62,330 nucleotides of DNA from Oscillospiraceae bacterium (lineage in GTDB: Bacteria > Bacillota > Clostridia > Oscillospirales > CAG-272): assembly GCA_015063645.1 (NCBI GenBank), contig SVTS01000006.1, forward strand, positions 1 to 62,330. Reading direction: 5' to 3'. The notes under the pieces were generated by a model. The model saw only the letters and a program-made list of their open reading frames with translations, was not told where the DNA came from and searched no databases. Within the stretch, counting starts at the first letter, position 1, and the number at the start of each line of letters is the position of its first letter. Shown one piece after another: positions 43,791-52,979 of the stretch. The position numbers were made by a program, and so were the translations under genes.

Positions 43791-43820
43791 GAGTTTATCT
43801 CCCCGCGCTTTGCGCGTGTG
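43791..43820 (-). other. Half-terminator remnant, homologous to 46322-46351
   Basis: From 43791 the sequence matches 46322 onward almost exactly (GAGTTTATCTCCCCGCGC and beyond, into the two lipoprotein genes). The left arm of the hairpin present at 46312 is absent here. The match begins at the first base after the inverted-repeat element. Confidence 0.7.
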
Positions 43821-45284
43821 TTACTGATATGCTTTCATGATTTCCGCATACTCTGTTTTTGTGGCTGCTTCCAAGGAAGCATAGATGGATGCGAAATCTG
43901 TGGAGCCTTTCCACGCCAGTGTGCTGATGGTGTCGCGGATGCCCGTGGAACCGAATACGAAGCCGAAATCGCATACACGTCCGTTCATGATCAGATCGTA
44001 AACCTTGGCGGATACGTCATCGTGGCTGTATTTCGTTTTCAAAGCCAATTCGTAGAAGCCGGGATAGACGTAGTTGTAGCCCTCGTACTGGTATGCCTCA
44101 AAGAGAATGGAGGCGCGGTCCTGATCCTTGACCGTGATCGGGATCGAGTACATATAGCACAACGGATTGATGATGGTGTAATACTTTTCCTGAGATTCAT
44201 CCAGCTTCGGCTGGGGCAGTACGCCGTACTCGTCCTCCATATCACGCATGTTCAGATCGGTCTGCATGAAGATCGCCGTACAGAAGAGCATCCGTCCCTC
44301 CTTGAATACGGTAACCTCATTGATCTTGTTGGTTATCTTGTAGACTTCGCCGCTTGTGACCAGACCGATCACCTTGTCCACTACGGTCGCCATGAGATCG
44401 GAATTGATGATCAGCTGAGGATCGCCGTTCTCGTCAAATTTCGTGGTAAACTGACCCATGCCGTACTGGAGTGCCAGCGCGCCGCGGGAGAGATCAAGGG
44501 AGCCCCAGCCGTAGCGGTCAGCGGGCGTCATTTTGCCGTCGCCGTCCAGATCGTGGGCTACACCGGAGACGAACTCTTTGAGTTTGTCAATGGTCCACTT
44601 GCCGTCCAGCACGAGCTCGTACAGATCCGGCAGCTTTTCCTCGGCGGCGATACGCTTGTTGAAATACATCGCATACGTGTTCGCCAGCAGGGCATTGATG
44701 AACTCGCCGGATACGATGTACTGCTTGCCCTTAATATTCATACCGGCATTGATGTCCTGATTGTACCAGGGCATATCCAGATCTACATAGTCCAGCTTTG
44801 AGATGTCCAGACAGCTTCCTTCTGTGCTGAAGGAAGCAAGATGGGCGATCTGACCGTAAAATACGTCAAAAGCATCGTCGCCCGCCTTGACGTGATTGCG
44901 GGCACCGTTCAGCACTTCTGCCTGGGGCAGCGGATAGCCCTTGGTCTTGACGTTGTACTTTGATTCCACAGCCACGTTGCGGTCATAGGCGGTGTCGTTG
45001 ATGATGTCTCCCGTGGATTCCGTGGGGTCGATTTGCCGGGGAAAATACCGGATGCCGCTCTGGTAGAGGATGCGGTACTCGTAACCGTTGTAGTTTTTCT
45101 CGGGGAGATAGTTGTAGGCGTTCGCTTCGGTCTCCGGCGGTGATGTGGTTTCTCCGGCGGTGTCGGCGGCGGTTGTGGTGTCGGCGGCAGACGTGTCATC
45201 TGTCTGTGCCGGGTCGCCTGCGCAAGCGACAAGGGAAGACGCCAGCATGGCGAGGACAAGAAGCAGGGATGCGATACGTTTCAT
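43821..45284 (-). CDS. Extracellular solute-binding lipoprotein, array copy 1
   Basis: 487 residues. Signal peptide MKRIASLLLVLAML with lipobox SLVAC (lipidated Cys21), then a Thr/Ala/Glu-rich linker, then an ABC-type solute-binding protein fold of family 1 size. A 12-residue loop DLDGDGKMTPAD resembles an EF-hand/dockerin calcium site. Together with copy 2 it forms a subfamily (AYNYLPEKNYNGYEYRILYQ). It should sit on the outer face of the membrane and bind a sugar or glycoside. No permease is nearby. It diverges from the AraC gene at 45490, its likely activator. GGAGATC ribosome site. Confidence 0.88.
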   Translation of the reverse strand: MKRIASLLLVLAMLASSLVACAGDPAQTDDTSAADTTTAADTAGETTSPPETEANAYNYLPEKNYNGYEYRILYQSGIRYFPRQIDPTESTGDIINDTAYDRNVAVESKYNVKTKGYPLPQAEVLNGARNHVKAGDDAFDVFYGQIAHLASFSTEGSCLDISKLDYVDLDMPWYNQDINAGMNIKGKQYIVSGEFINALLANTYAMYFNKRIAAEEKLPDLYELVLDGKWTIDKLKEFVSGVAHDLDGDGKMTPADRYGWGSLDLSRGALALQYGMGQFTTKFDENGDPQLIINSDLMATVVDKVIGLVTSGEVYKITNKINEVTVFKEGRMLFCTAIFMQTDLNMRDMEDEYGVLPQPKLDESQEKYYTIINPLCYMYSIPITVKDQDRASILFEAYQYEGYNYVYPGFYELALKTKYSHDDVSAKVYDLIMNGRVCDFGFVFGSTGIRDTISTLAWKGSTDFASIYASLEAATKTEYAEIMKAYQ

Positions 45285-45341
45285 GGGGATCTCCTTTCTG
45301 TTGTGAGCGGTTAAAAAGCAATTTGTATATTGCTCATTACT

Positions 45342-45453
45342 ATTATATCACGGACAACTCCGGTCGGAAAGACGGATTGTCAACTGAAAATCGGTCAAAA
45401 ATCGTCAAAACTGACCGGGCGTGCTTGACAGATGTTTTTTTGTGACGTATACT
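45342..45453. promoter_or_regulatory. Divergent control region, unit 1
   Basis: Lipoprotein side: TGA-TATAAT (45342-45347) without a good -35, and the core ATTTTTGACC (plus coordinates 45393-45402) 46 bp upstream. GTCAA occurs three times around the core. Regulator side: TTGACA (45425-45430), 17 bp, TATACT (45448-45453). The lipoprotein leader carries a small stem AGCAAT/ATTGCT (45317-45334) followed by T5. Confidence 0.7.
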
Positions 45454-45489
45454 AATAGAAAAGGAATCCGCCCGGAAAGGGGAATGCGT

Positions 45490-46311
45490 ATGCTGGAAAA
45501 TATGGATGTCATCATTGGGGAAGTGGATTCGCCGTACAGTTCGGATCGGAGTGCGCCGTGGCGGTATGCGCCTGTTAATGAATATTCGGGAACGCAGCCG
45601 CGGTATACTTTTATTTATGTATGGCGGGGAAGCTACGTGAATCATTCGCCCTCGGGGAATGTCAGGACTATTCCCACCCATTCGCTGGTGCTGTTCCGGG
45701 GCGGCACGGCTCCGTATTACAACGAACAGGGCGAGCTGCCCAGCTTCATAACGAACATCTCCTTCTACACAGAAAAGCCGCTTCCGATTGAGATGCCAGA
45801 GAACGAGCGGTTCGTTTTCACACCCAAGCCGTCATGGGACGTGGAGGGGAATTTCGGACGTGCAATACAGCTGTCCATGGAGCGGCCCTTGGGGTGGAAA
45901 ATCAAACTGCGGGAGATCGCCTATCATCTGCTGCTCTGTGTACTGGAAGAGTATTACGCCGTGCATGCGCAGAAGGATATGCCTGCGCTGCTCCGTGAGA
46001 GTACCCTGCTGATCCGACGGAATATCTTCCGTACACTCCTGTCCGTTACCGATGTTGCACAGCTGTGCCATGTGACGCCTACCCATCTGATTCGCCTGTT
46101 CCGGCGGTATATGAACACGACGCCGAAAAGATATATGGATGATCTCCGTGTGGAACGTGCATGCGAGCTGCTGAAATACACGGACAAATCCATGGAGGAG
46201 ATCGCCGCGGAGTCCGGCTTTTCCGAAGCCAGACATATGCGGCGGGTGTTTCACGAGATCGTGGGTACGTCCCCCAGAGAATACCGGAGCAAAAATGATA
46301 TGGCAAAATAA
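45490..46311 (+). CDS. AraC-family regulator, array copy 1
   Basis: 273 residues. The sensor half (about 1-165) has the array-specific VWRGSYVNHSPSG, IPTHSLVLFRGG and RPLGWKIKLREIAYHLLL. The DNA-binding half shows VAQLCHVTPTHLIRLFRRYM and ESGFSEARHMRRVFHEIVG. The ATG at 45490 has AAAGGGG upstream; an ATG at 45484 is too close to it. The strong consensus promoter points to steady, low-level-independent expression, with activity probably set by ligand. Shares its control region with lipoprotein 1. Confidence 0.9.
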   Translation: MLENMDVIIGEVDSPYSSDRSAPWRYAPVNEYSGTQPRYTFIYVWRGSYVNHSPSGNVRTIPTHSLVLFRGGTAPYYNEQGELPSFITNISFYTEKPLPIEMPENERFVFTPKPSWDVEGNFGRAIQLSMERPLGWKIKLREIAYHLLLCVLEEYYAVHAQKDMPALLRESTLLIRRNIFRTLLSVTDVAQLCHVTPTHLIRLFRRYMNTTPKRYMDDLRVERACELLKYTDKSMEEIAAESGFSEARHMRRVFHEIVGTSPREYRSKNDMAK

Positions 46312-46342
46312 AAAGCGCGGGGAGTTTATCTCCCCGCGCTTT
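46312..46342. terminator. Bidirectional terminator, unit 1/2 junction
   Basis: A 13-bp perfect stem (46312-46324/46330-46342), 5-nt loop, A/T runs on both sides, between convergent AraC copy 1 and lipoprotein copy 2. Confidence 0.85.
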
Positions 46343-46351
46343 GCGCGTGTA

Positions 46352-47821
46352 TTACTGATATGCTTTCATGATTTCCGCATAGGCTGCCTTTGCAGCTGCT
46401 TCCTTGGAGGCATAGATAGATGCGAAATCCGTGGAGCCGGAGGTTGCCAGAGTGCTGATGATATCGCGGATGCCGACTTCGCGTCCGAATACAAAGCCGA
46501 AGTCCACGATACGGTTGCTCATAATCAGGTCGTAGATCTGAGAGGAAACGTCATCATGGCTGTACTTGGCTTTCAGCGCCAGTTCAAAGTATCCGGGATA
46601 TACAGTTTTGTAGCCCTCATAGGAGTATGCCTCAAAGAGAACCGTGGAACGCTCCTGATCCTTTACCGTGATCGGTACAGCGTACATGTAGCAGTCCACA
46701 TTGATGGTAGAGTAGTATTTCTCCTGATCCTCGTTCAGCTTCGGATGGGGCAGTACGCCGTATTCGTCCTTCATTTCGCGCATGTTCAGATCAGTCTGCA
46801 TGAAAATCGCGGAGAGGAACATGATTCTGCCTTCTTTGAACAGCGTGATTTCAGCCTGTTCTCCGTTACCGGTGCCGCTGTAGTATTCGCCGCCGGTGGT
46901 CAGCGTATTGATCTTGCTTACAACCTGCGCCATACGGTCAGAGTTGAGGATCAGCTGGGGATCGCCGTTTTCGTCAAATTTCGTGGTGAACTGACCCATG
47001 CCGTACTGCAGTGCCAGCGCACCGTTATTCATGCGGAATGCGCCGTAGCCGTAGGTGTCCATATGCGTCATCTTGCCGTCGCCGTCCAGATCGCGGGACG
47101 CACCCTTGATCATCTCAGTCATTTTGTCAATGGTCCACTTTCCGTCCAGTGCGATCTCGTACAGATCGGGCAGCTTCATCTCATCATAGGCGATGCGCTT
47201 GTTGAAATACAAGGCCAACGTGTTCGCCAGCAGGACGTTGATGAACTCGCTGGATACAATGTACTGATGTCCCTTGATATTCATACCGGCGTTGATGTCC
47301 TGATTGTACCAGGGCTGAGAGAGATCAATGTATTCCATCTTCGCCAGATCCAGCGCGTTGCCTTCGTTGGTGAACGAAGCCATGTGGTCGATTCTGCCGT
47401 AGAATACGTCAAAGGCATCGTCGCCAGCCTTGACGTGGTTGCGCGCGCTGTTGAGAATATCGTTCTTTGCCAGCGGATAGCCCTTGGTCTTGACGTTGTA
47501 CTTGGTTTCCACTGCCATATTGCGGTCATAGGCGGTGTCATTGACGATGTCGCCGTTGGTCTCCGTGGGATCGATCTGGCGGGGATAGTAGCGGATACCG
47601 CTCTGGTAGAGGATGCGGTATTCGTATCCGTTGTAATTCTTCTCAGGCAGATAGTTGTAGGCACTCGCTTCGGTTTCTGCGGGAGCGGTTGTCTCTGTTT
47701 CGGCGGAGAGGGTGGTGTCGGCGGCGGATGTGTCATCCGTCTGTGCGGGATCGCCCGCGCACGCGGCGAGGGATGACGCCAGCATGGCGAGGACGAGAAG
47801 CAGGGATGCGATTCGTTTCAT
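46352..47821 (-). CDS. Extracellular solute-binding lipoprotein, array copy 2
   Basis: 489 residues; lipobox SLAAC with Cys21, then a short Thr/Glu linker. Closest to copy 1: both share SAYNYLPEKNYNGYEY-type openings and the KYYxxIN(P/V)xCYMY(S/A)(I/V)PITVKDQ segment. Calcium-like loop DLDGDGKMTHMD. Differences cluster in the region after FTTKFDENGDPQL (TLTTGGEYYSGTGNGEQAE here), which may line the ligand pocket. Membrane-anchored on the outside. Probably under control of the AraC gene at 48036. Confidence 0.88.
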   Translation of the reverse strand: MKRIASLLLVLAMLASSLAACAGDPAQTDDTSAADTTLSAETETTAPAETEASAYNYLPEKNYNGYEYRILYQSGIRYYPRQIDPTETNGDIVNDTAYDRNMAVETKYNVKTKGYPLAKNDILNSARNHVKAGDDAFDVFYGRIDHMASFTNEGNALDLAKMEYIDLSQPWYNQDINAGMNIKGHQYIVSSEFINVLLANTLALYFNKRIAYDEMKLPDLYEIALDGKWTIDKMTEMIKGASRDLDGDGKMTHMDTYGYGAFRMNNGALALQYGMGQFTTKFDENGDPQLILNSDRMAQVVSKINTLTTGGEYYSGTGNGEQAEITLFKEGRIMFLSAIFMQTDLNMREMKDEYGVLPHPKLNEDQEKYYSTINVDCYMYAVPITVKDQERSTVLFEAYSYEGYKTVYPGYFELALKAKYSHDDVSSQIYDLIMSNRIVDFGFVFGREVGIRDIISTLATSGSTDFASIYASKEAAAKAAYAEIMKAYQ

Positions 47822-47883
47822 GGGGATCTCCTTTCTGATATGAGCGGTTAAAAAACAAATTACCTGTGATTTGATTAATTACT

Positions 47884-47996
47884 ATTATATCACGGATAAG
47901 TGCCGGTGGGAAAGTCTGATTATCAAACAAAACCGGTCGAAAATCAAACAAATACTGCAGGGTTTTGTTGACAAATGGACTCAGATTGTTTATAAT
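47884..47996. promoter_or_regulatory. Divergent control region, unit 2
   Basis: Lipoprotein side: TGA-TATAAT (47884-47889), core ATTTTCGACC (47935-47944) 46 bp upstream, flanked by ATCAAACAA at 47922-47930 and 47943-47951, 21 bp apart. Regulator side: perfect TTGACA (47968-47973), 17 bp, TATAAT (47991-47996). Leader stem 47856-47860/47869-47873 followed by T6 in the lipoprotein transcript. Confidence 0.75.
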
Positions 47997-48035
47997 GAAG
48001 TATAGGGGAAGAAATGCGTTCATACGGAGGAAATC

Positions 48036-48851
48036 ATGTTTGAAAATACAGATGTGCAAATCGGGGAGGTGAACCGTCCGATAACGACAAGGAGGACGGA
48101 GGCGTGGAAATATAGCCCTTCATCGACCACCATGTATGCGGGTGAAAAGGCGCGTTACACAATCATGTACATCTGGGAGGGAAGCTACTATCACCATGCC
48201 CCCTCGGGTGCATGCATGTTTATCCCGGTGCATTCCCTTGTGCTGACCCGGAGGGGAAATGCGCCTTTTTACAATACAAGTGATGCTTTGCCCTGCTGTG
48301 TCACCAATATCAGCTTTTATACAGAAGAGCCGATCCCGATGGAACTGCCGGACAACGTCCGGGTGCTTTTCAAACCGGAATCCTCCTGGGAGGTGGAAAA
48401 GCATATGAGCCGCATCCTGCAGTTGGAAGTGGATAGACCGTTCGGGTGGAAAATGGAGATGCGGAATATTATTTCGCATCTGCTCATCTGCATGATGAAG
48501 CAGTATTTCGAGGGACAGAAACAAACCTATATACCGGCTTTGCTTACGGAGAGCATAAATCTGATCCGCCGGAATATCTTCCGTACATCCCTATCCGTTA
48601 CCGATGCAGCACAGCTGTGCCACGTGACGCCTACCTATCTGATCCGCCTGTTCCGGCGGCATCTGAACACAACTCCGAAAAAATATATGGATGAGCTCCG
48701 CGTGGAAAGAGCGTGCGAACTGCTGAAATACAGTGATAAATCCGTTGAGGAGATCGCCGTGGAATCCGGATTTTCCGAGGCGCGGCAGATGCGGCGCGTG
48801 TTTCATGAGCATATGGGCGTCTCCCCGAAAGAATACAGAGGGCAGATATAA
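48036..48851 (+). CDS. AraC-family regulator, array copy 2
   Basis: 271 residues. Sensor motifs IWEGSYYHHAPSG, IPVHSLVLTRRG and RPFGWKMEMRNIISHLL; DNA-binding motifs AAQLCHVTPTYLIRLFRRHL and ESGFSEARQMRRVFHEHMG. GGAGG stands five bases before the ATG. Closest relative in the array is copy 1, mirroring the closeness of lipoproteins 1 and 2, so regulator and receptor have been copied as a pair. Confidence 0.9.
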   Translation: MFENTDVQIGEVNRPITTRRTEAWKYSPSSTTMYAGEKARYTIMYIWEGSYYHHAPSGACMFIPVHSLVLTRRGNAPFYNTSDALPCCVTNISFYTEEPIPMELPDNVRVLFKPESSWEVEKHMSRILQLEVDRPFGWKMEMRNIISHLLICMMKQYFEGQKQTYIPALLTESINLIRRNIFRTSLSVTDAAQLCHVTPTYLIRLFRRHLNTTPKKYMDELRVERACELLKYSDKSVEEIAVESGFSEARQMRRVFHEHMGVSPKEYRGQI

Positions 48852-48857
48852 AAAAAC

Positions 48858-48880
48858 CGTCCGTGACAGTGTCACGGACG
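48858..48880. terminator. Bidirectional terminator, unit 2/3 junction
   Basis: CGTCCGTGAC (48858-48867) pairs with 48871-48880; A6 before and T4 after. Nearly the same hairpin recurs at the next three unit junctions. Confidence 0.85.
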
Positions 48881-48896
48881 ATTTTCATTTGTACGA

Positions 48897-50375
48897 TTAT
48901 TTGCCGGTGCCGTAGTAGAATTCGTTCAGCTTGGCAATGTCCTTGGCGATTGCGCCCTGCTTTGCTGCATACTTGGAAGCGAACTCGGGAGTATCCTTCT
49001 GGTCAGCCCAGACATCCCAGTAGAGATGCTGAGGAGCACTGCTGCCAACGTTCATGTTGGCGAAGGAAACCCATACGCGGTCGGCGATGATGTCGATCAT
49101 GTCGGCGCAGTCCTGATTGGAGGAGTAACGGCCGCGGAGAGCCAGATCCTTGTATGCCGGGAACACGTCGATGTAGCCCAGACGGCTCATATCTTCAACG
49201 ATGGTAGCGGTGCGCGTAATATCCTTGACGGTGGTGGGAATTGCAAAGTTGTTGCCGGTGGAAGCAACGCGGTAGTCCTTCTGGTTCTCATCCAGCTTCG
49301 GGAAGGGAATGATGGTGTATTCAAAGTTGATCTTGTCCATCACCTTGATGGGGTTCTGCATGAAGTTGCTCATGGTCAGAAGCGTACCGTTGGTAAACTG
49401 ATCCAGAATGGCTTCGCCGGACTTTGCGGAGGTACGGAACAGGAAGCCGGGGTTGCCGCCGAACAGCCAGGAGCAGGACTTTTCGAGGAACTTCTGATAC
49501 TCGGGAGACATTACGTTGTCAACCAGAGCGGTCTTCTGCTCGTTCTCAATAACGGTCTCGATGCCGAGAGCCTCAACAGTGGTCCACTGTTTGCCGGACA
49601 TAGACATACCGTATACGTCGTTCCAGTCTTTAGCGCCGTTACCGTTTACGTCCTTGTAAACGTCCTTGGTCATTTTGATCCAGTCATCCAGATACCAGGT
49701 GCCTGCGCGGACGTCATCATAGGGAACTGCAATGTTGTTGTTTTTCGCCAGATCCACGTTCATGTAGATTACGCGGGCATAAGCCAGCATGTTGTAGGCG
49801 ATAGCACTCTGAACGGTGAACAGCTTGTTGTTGATCGTCTGGCTTTCAGCTGCGGGCAGCCACCAGGGCTTGGAGAAATCAAATACGTCAACTTCTCTCA
49901 GGTTGACCAGACCGTTCTGCTTATAGACGGTATCCATACCCTCTGCGCAGATCAGGTCGCAGAAGTCATCGCCGGCAGAAATGATCGGGAGAACCTCATT
50001 GCGGATATTGTACATGTCGTTGCAGGGAGCCTGTACATGGGAGATCTTGATCTTGAACTTGTCTTCGATTGCCTTGTTGCGGTTGAATACGGCGTCGTTG
50101 ACGGTCTCGCCCTTTTCTTCTTCACGGTAGATCGTGGAGAATACGACGGTGTCACCGATATGACCGTACAGACGGAAGTTGTAACCGTCATAGGTTACAC
50201 CGGTGAACGGATCTGCCAGAGGATCTGCGGTGGTTTCTTCTGCCACGGTGGTGTCAGCGGAATCAGCCGCGCCGGAAGTGTCGGCGGGATCATCACCGCT
50301 GGAGCAGGCGACCATAGAGGAGGCCAGCATCAGTGCTGCCAGAAGCAGGGACAGCAGTTTGGATGTGCGTTTCAT
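48897..50375 (-). CDS. Extracellular solute-binding lipoprotein, array copy 3
   Basis: 492 residues; signal peptide MKRTSKLLSLLLAALMLAS, lipobox SMVAC with Cys24, acidic Thr/Ala linker. Belongs to the second subfamily (copies 3-6), with shared FSKPWWLPAAES, VQSAIAYNMLAYARVIYMN, DDWIKMTKDVYKD, FLFGGNPGF-type and NFMQNPI motifs. Calcium-like loop DVNGNGAKDWND. The aromatic KPWWLP and WLFGGNPGF segments suggest carbohydrate stacking. Outer-face membrane lipoprotein; ligand unknown. Confidence 0.88.
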   Translation of the reverse strand: MKRTSKLLSLLLAALMLASSMVACSSGDDPADTSGAADSADTTVAEETTADPLADPFTGVTYDGYNFRLYGHIGDTVVFSTIYREEEKGETVNDAVFNRNKAIEDKFKIKISHVQAPCNDMYNIRNEVLPIISAGDDFCDLICAEGMDTVYKQNGLVNLREVDVFDFSKPWWLPAAESQTINNKLFTVQSAIAYNMLAYARVIYMNVDLAKNNNIAVPYDDVRAGTWYLDDWIKMTKDVYKDVNGNGAKDWNDVYGMSMSGKQWTTVEALGIETVIENEQKTALVDNVMSPEYQKFLEKSCSWLFGGNPGFLFRTSAKSGEAILDQFTNGTLLTMSNFMQNPIKVMDKINFEYTIIPFPKLDENQKDYRVASTGNNFAIPTTVKDITRTATIVEDMSRLGYIDVFPAYKDLALRGRYSSNQDCADMIDIIADRVWVSFANMNVGSSAPQHLYWDVWADQKDTPEFASKYAAKQGAIAKDIAKLNEFYYGTGK

Positions 50376-50411
50376 GTTTTTTCTCCTTTTCGGGATTAAA
50401 TTGGTATCTAT

Positions 50412-50543
50412 ATCATAGCACGGAATGTATGTAAGTAAAATACCTGTTATACACTAAAACTGACCAAAAATACACATAAATTCGGCTTTTTTTCTGGAAT
50501 TTTACCAAATCGGTTGACAGAAGTCCTTTTTCTCCTGTATAAT
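50412..50543. promoter_or_regulatory. Divergent control region, unit 3
   Basis: Lipoprotein side: TGC-TATGAT (50412-50417), core ATTTTTGGTC (50462-50471) 45 bp upstream, flanked by ATACAC at 50449-50454 and 50470-50475, 21 bp apart. Regulator side: TTGACA (50514-50519), 18 bp, TATAAT (50538-50543). Confidence 0.75.
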
Positions 50544-50590
50544 ACATACAGGATAGATATCTATTATTGAAAGGTTCAGTGAGGTATGCG

Positions 50591-51412
50591 ATGGAGACAG
50601 TACGGATACACGACGCTGACGTGGACATAACGAAGATCACGGTTATAGACAGTATCAGTGCGGAGCGTCCGTGGAAGCACAGTCCGCGGATCCGGGAAAA
50701 TAACAGCGGGGGATTTGAGTATCATTTGATGTATCTGCGGGAGGGCAGCTACTATCATACCGCGGGAGAGAACAGCCTGTTTATTCCCACGCATTCTCTG
50801 GGTCTTGCCATAGAGAATCATCGTGTTTTCCGTAATATTTCCGCCGATCTTCCTCTCCGGTATATCTGCCTGTGGTTCGTGACCAAAGAGCCGATTCCTC
50901 TGCCGTTCGGTGAGTTTTCACAGGTGTGCCTGGCGCCGGAGCAAAGCCGCGGCTGCGAGGAGAAAATGCTGGCGGCACTGCAGCTGTACAGAGACCGTCC
51001 TTTTGGGTGGCGGCTCCGTCTGCGCGGGATCGTGGAAGAGTTGCTTCTGCGCGTGTTTACCGTATATTGGGAAGAGAAGAACGAGGAGGACATGCCGGAG
51101 CTGATCAAAACCGCCACAGATCTGATCCGCAGCCGGATCTTTTCTGTACCGCTTTCCGTGGACGATGTGGCGCAGGAGTGCCATATTTCCACTACCCATC
51201 TGATCCGCCTGTTCCGGCGGTATCTGAAAACGACTCCGAAGAAGTATATGGACAATCTCCGGGTGGAGAGGGCATGCGAACTGCTGAAATACACCGCCAA
51301 ATCCATGGAGGCGATCGCCGCCGAATCCGGCTTCACCGAAGCAAGACAGATGAGGCGCATTTTCTGCGAGATCAAGGGGATAACTCCCAGAGAATACAGA
51401 GGACAGTCATGA
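50591..51412 (+). CDS. AraC-family regulator, array copy 3
   Basis: 273 residues. Sensor: LREGSYYHTAGENSLFIPTH, then RPFGWRLRLRGIVEELLLRV; DNA binding: VAQECHISTTHLIRLFRRYL and ESGFTEARQMRRIFCEIKG. The ATG at 50591 follows GTGAGGT; an earlier in-frame codon lacks a ribosome site. Its sensor half is close to copy 4, which has the same RLRLRGIVEELLLR run, again parallel to the lipoproteins. Confidence 0.9.
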   Translation: METVRIHDADVDITKITVIDSISAERPWKHSPRIRENNSGGFEYHLMYLREGSYYHTAGENSLFIPTHSLGLAIENHRVFRNISADLPLRYICLWFVTKEPIPLPFGEFSQVCLAPEQSRGCEEKMLAALQLYRDRPFGWRLRLRGIVEELLLRVFTVYWEEKNEEDMPELIKTATDLIRSRIFSVPLSVDDVAQECHISTTHLIRLFRRYLKTTPKKYMDNLRVERACELLKYTAKSMEAIAAESGFTEARQMRRIFCEIKGITPREYRGQS

Positions 51413-51415
51413 AAA

Positions 51416-51446
51416 AAACCGTCCGTGACACTGTCACGGACGGTTT
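51416..51446. terminator. Bidirectional terminator, unit 3/4 junction
   Basis: A 14-bp perfect stem (51416-51429/51433-51446), 3-nt loop, A and T runs on the two sides. Confidence 0.85.
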
Positions 51447-51461
51447 TTATGTTATGCGGGA

Positions 51462-52943
51462 TTATTTGCCGGTACCGAAGTAATGCTCGTTCATAGTGGC
51501 GATATCCTTCTCGTATGTGCCCTTCTTGGCTGCATACTTGGAAGCGATTTCGGGAGTATCCTTCTGATCTGCCCAGATATCCTTATAGAAGTACTGCGGG
51601 TTGGAGGGGATGCAGTGGTTTGCGAAGGAAAGCCATACTTTGTCGGCAATGATGTCGATCATGTCGGCGCAGTCCTGGTTGGAAGAGTAACGGCCGCGGA
51701 GTGCCAGATCCTTATATGCCGGGAACACGTCGATGTAGCCGAGACGGCTCATAGCTTCGATGATCACGCCGGTGCGTTCCTTATCCTTGAGCGTGGTGGG
51801 GATAGCGAAGTTGTTGCCGGTCGTGCCGACACGGTATTCCTTCTGGTTTTCATCCAGCTTCGGAAGAGGCAGGATGGTGAATTCAAAGTTGATCTTATCC
51901 AGCACGTTGATGGGGTTCTGCATGAAGTTCATCATGGACAGAAGTGTGCCGTTGGTATACATGGCCATCAGATTCTCGCTGGAGCTGGCAGAGGTTCTGT
52001 AGGAGAAGCCGGGGTTGCCGCCGAACAGCCAGGAGCAGGTCTTTTCCATGTACCTCTGGAATTCGGGGGACATGACGTTGTCCACCAGAGCGGTGCCCTG
52101 CTCGTTCGTGATGACGGACTCGATACCGAAGCACTCGGTGGTTGCATACTGGTTGCCTACCATGGCCATGCCGTATACGTCGTTCCAGTCACGGGTACCG
52201 TTACCGTTTACGTCTTTGTAAACGTCCTTGGTCATCTTGATCCAGTCATCCAGATACCAGGTGCCTGCGCGGACATCGTCATAGGGAACGGTAATGTTGT
52301 TGTCCTTCGCCAGATCCACGTTCATGTAGATTACGCGGGCATAAGCCAGCAGGTTGTAGGCGATGGCGCTCTGTACGGTGTACAGTTTGTTGTTGACGGT
52401 CAGGGATTCGGCAGCGGGCAGCCACCAGGGCTTGGAGAAATCAAAGGCATCGATCTCTCTCAGGTTGACCAGCATGTTCTGCGTGTAGAGGTACTTCATG
52501 TTCTCTGCACAGATCAGATCGCAGAAATCATCGCCGGCCTGGATGATCGGCTGGACTTCCGTATAGATCTTGTACATGTCGTTGCAGGGAGCCTGTACAT
52601 GGGAGATGGTGATCTTGAACTTGTCTTCGATTGCCTTGTTGCGGTTGAATACGGCGTCGTTGACGGTCTCGCCCTTTTCCTCTTCACGGTAGATCGTGGA
52701 GAATACAACGGTATCGCCGATATGACCGTACATACGGAAGTTGTAGCCGTCATAGGTTACATCGGGGAACGGATCTGCCAGAGGATCTGCGGTGGTTTCC
52801 TCTGCCACGGTGGTGGTGTCAGCGGAATCGCCGGAACCGGTGGTGTCAGCGGGCGTGTCATCTCCGCCGGAGCAGGCTGCCAGAGAGGAAGCCAGCATCA
52901 AAGCCGCCAGAAGCAGGGACAGCAGTTTGGATGTGCGTTTCAT
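51462..52943 (-). CDS. Extracellular solute-binding lipoprotein, array copy 4
   Basis: 493 residues from the ATG at 52943, which has AGGAG upstream; the frame stays open far upstream into the control region but that part was rejected. Lipobox SLAAC with Cys24. Calcium-like loop DVNGNGTRDWND. Very close to copies 3 and 5 throughout; it shares FANHCIPSNPQ near the C-terminus with copy 5, where copy 3 differs (FANMNVGSSAPQ). Membrane-anchored receptor for an unknown, probably saccharide, ligand. Confidence 0.88.
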   Translation of the reverse strand: MKRTSKLLSLLLAALMLASSLAACSGGDDTPADTTGSGDSADTTTVAEETTADPLADPFPDVTYDGYNFRMYGHIGDTVVFSTIYREEEKGETVNDAVFNRNKAIEDKFKITISHVQAPCNDMYKIYTEVQPIIQAGDDFCDLICAENMKYLYTQNMLVNLREIDAFDFSKPWWLPAAESLTVNNKLYTVQSAIAYNLLAYARVIYMNVDLAKDNNITVPYDDVRAGTWYLDDWIKMTKDVYKDVNGNGTRDWNDVYGMAMVGNQYATTECFGIESVITNEQGTALVDNVMSPEFQRYMEKTCSWLFGGNPGFSYRTSASSSENLMAMYTNGTLLSMMNFMQNPINVLDKINFEFTILPLPKLDENQKEYRVGTTGNNFAIPTTLKDKERTGVIIEAMSRLGYIDVFPAYKDLALRGRYSSNQDCADMIDIIADKVWLSFANHCIPSNPQYFYKDIWADQKDTPEIASKYAAKKGTYEKDIATMNEHYFGTGK

Positions 52944-52979
52944 GTTTTTTCTCCTTTTCGGGATTAAATTGATAGCTAT

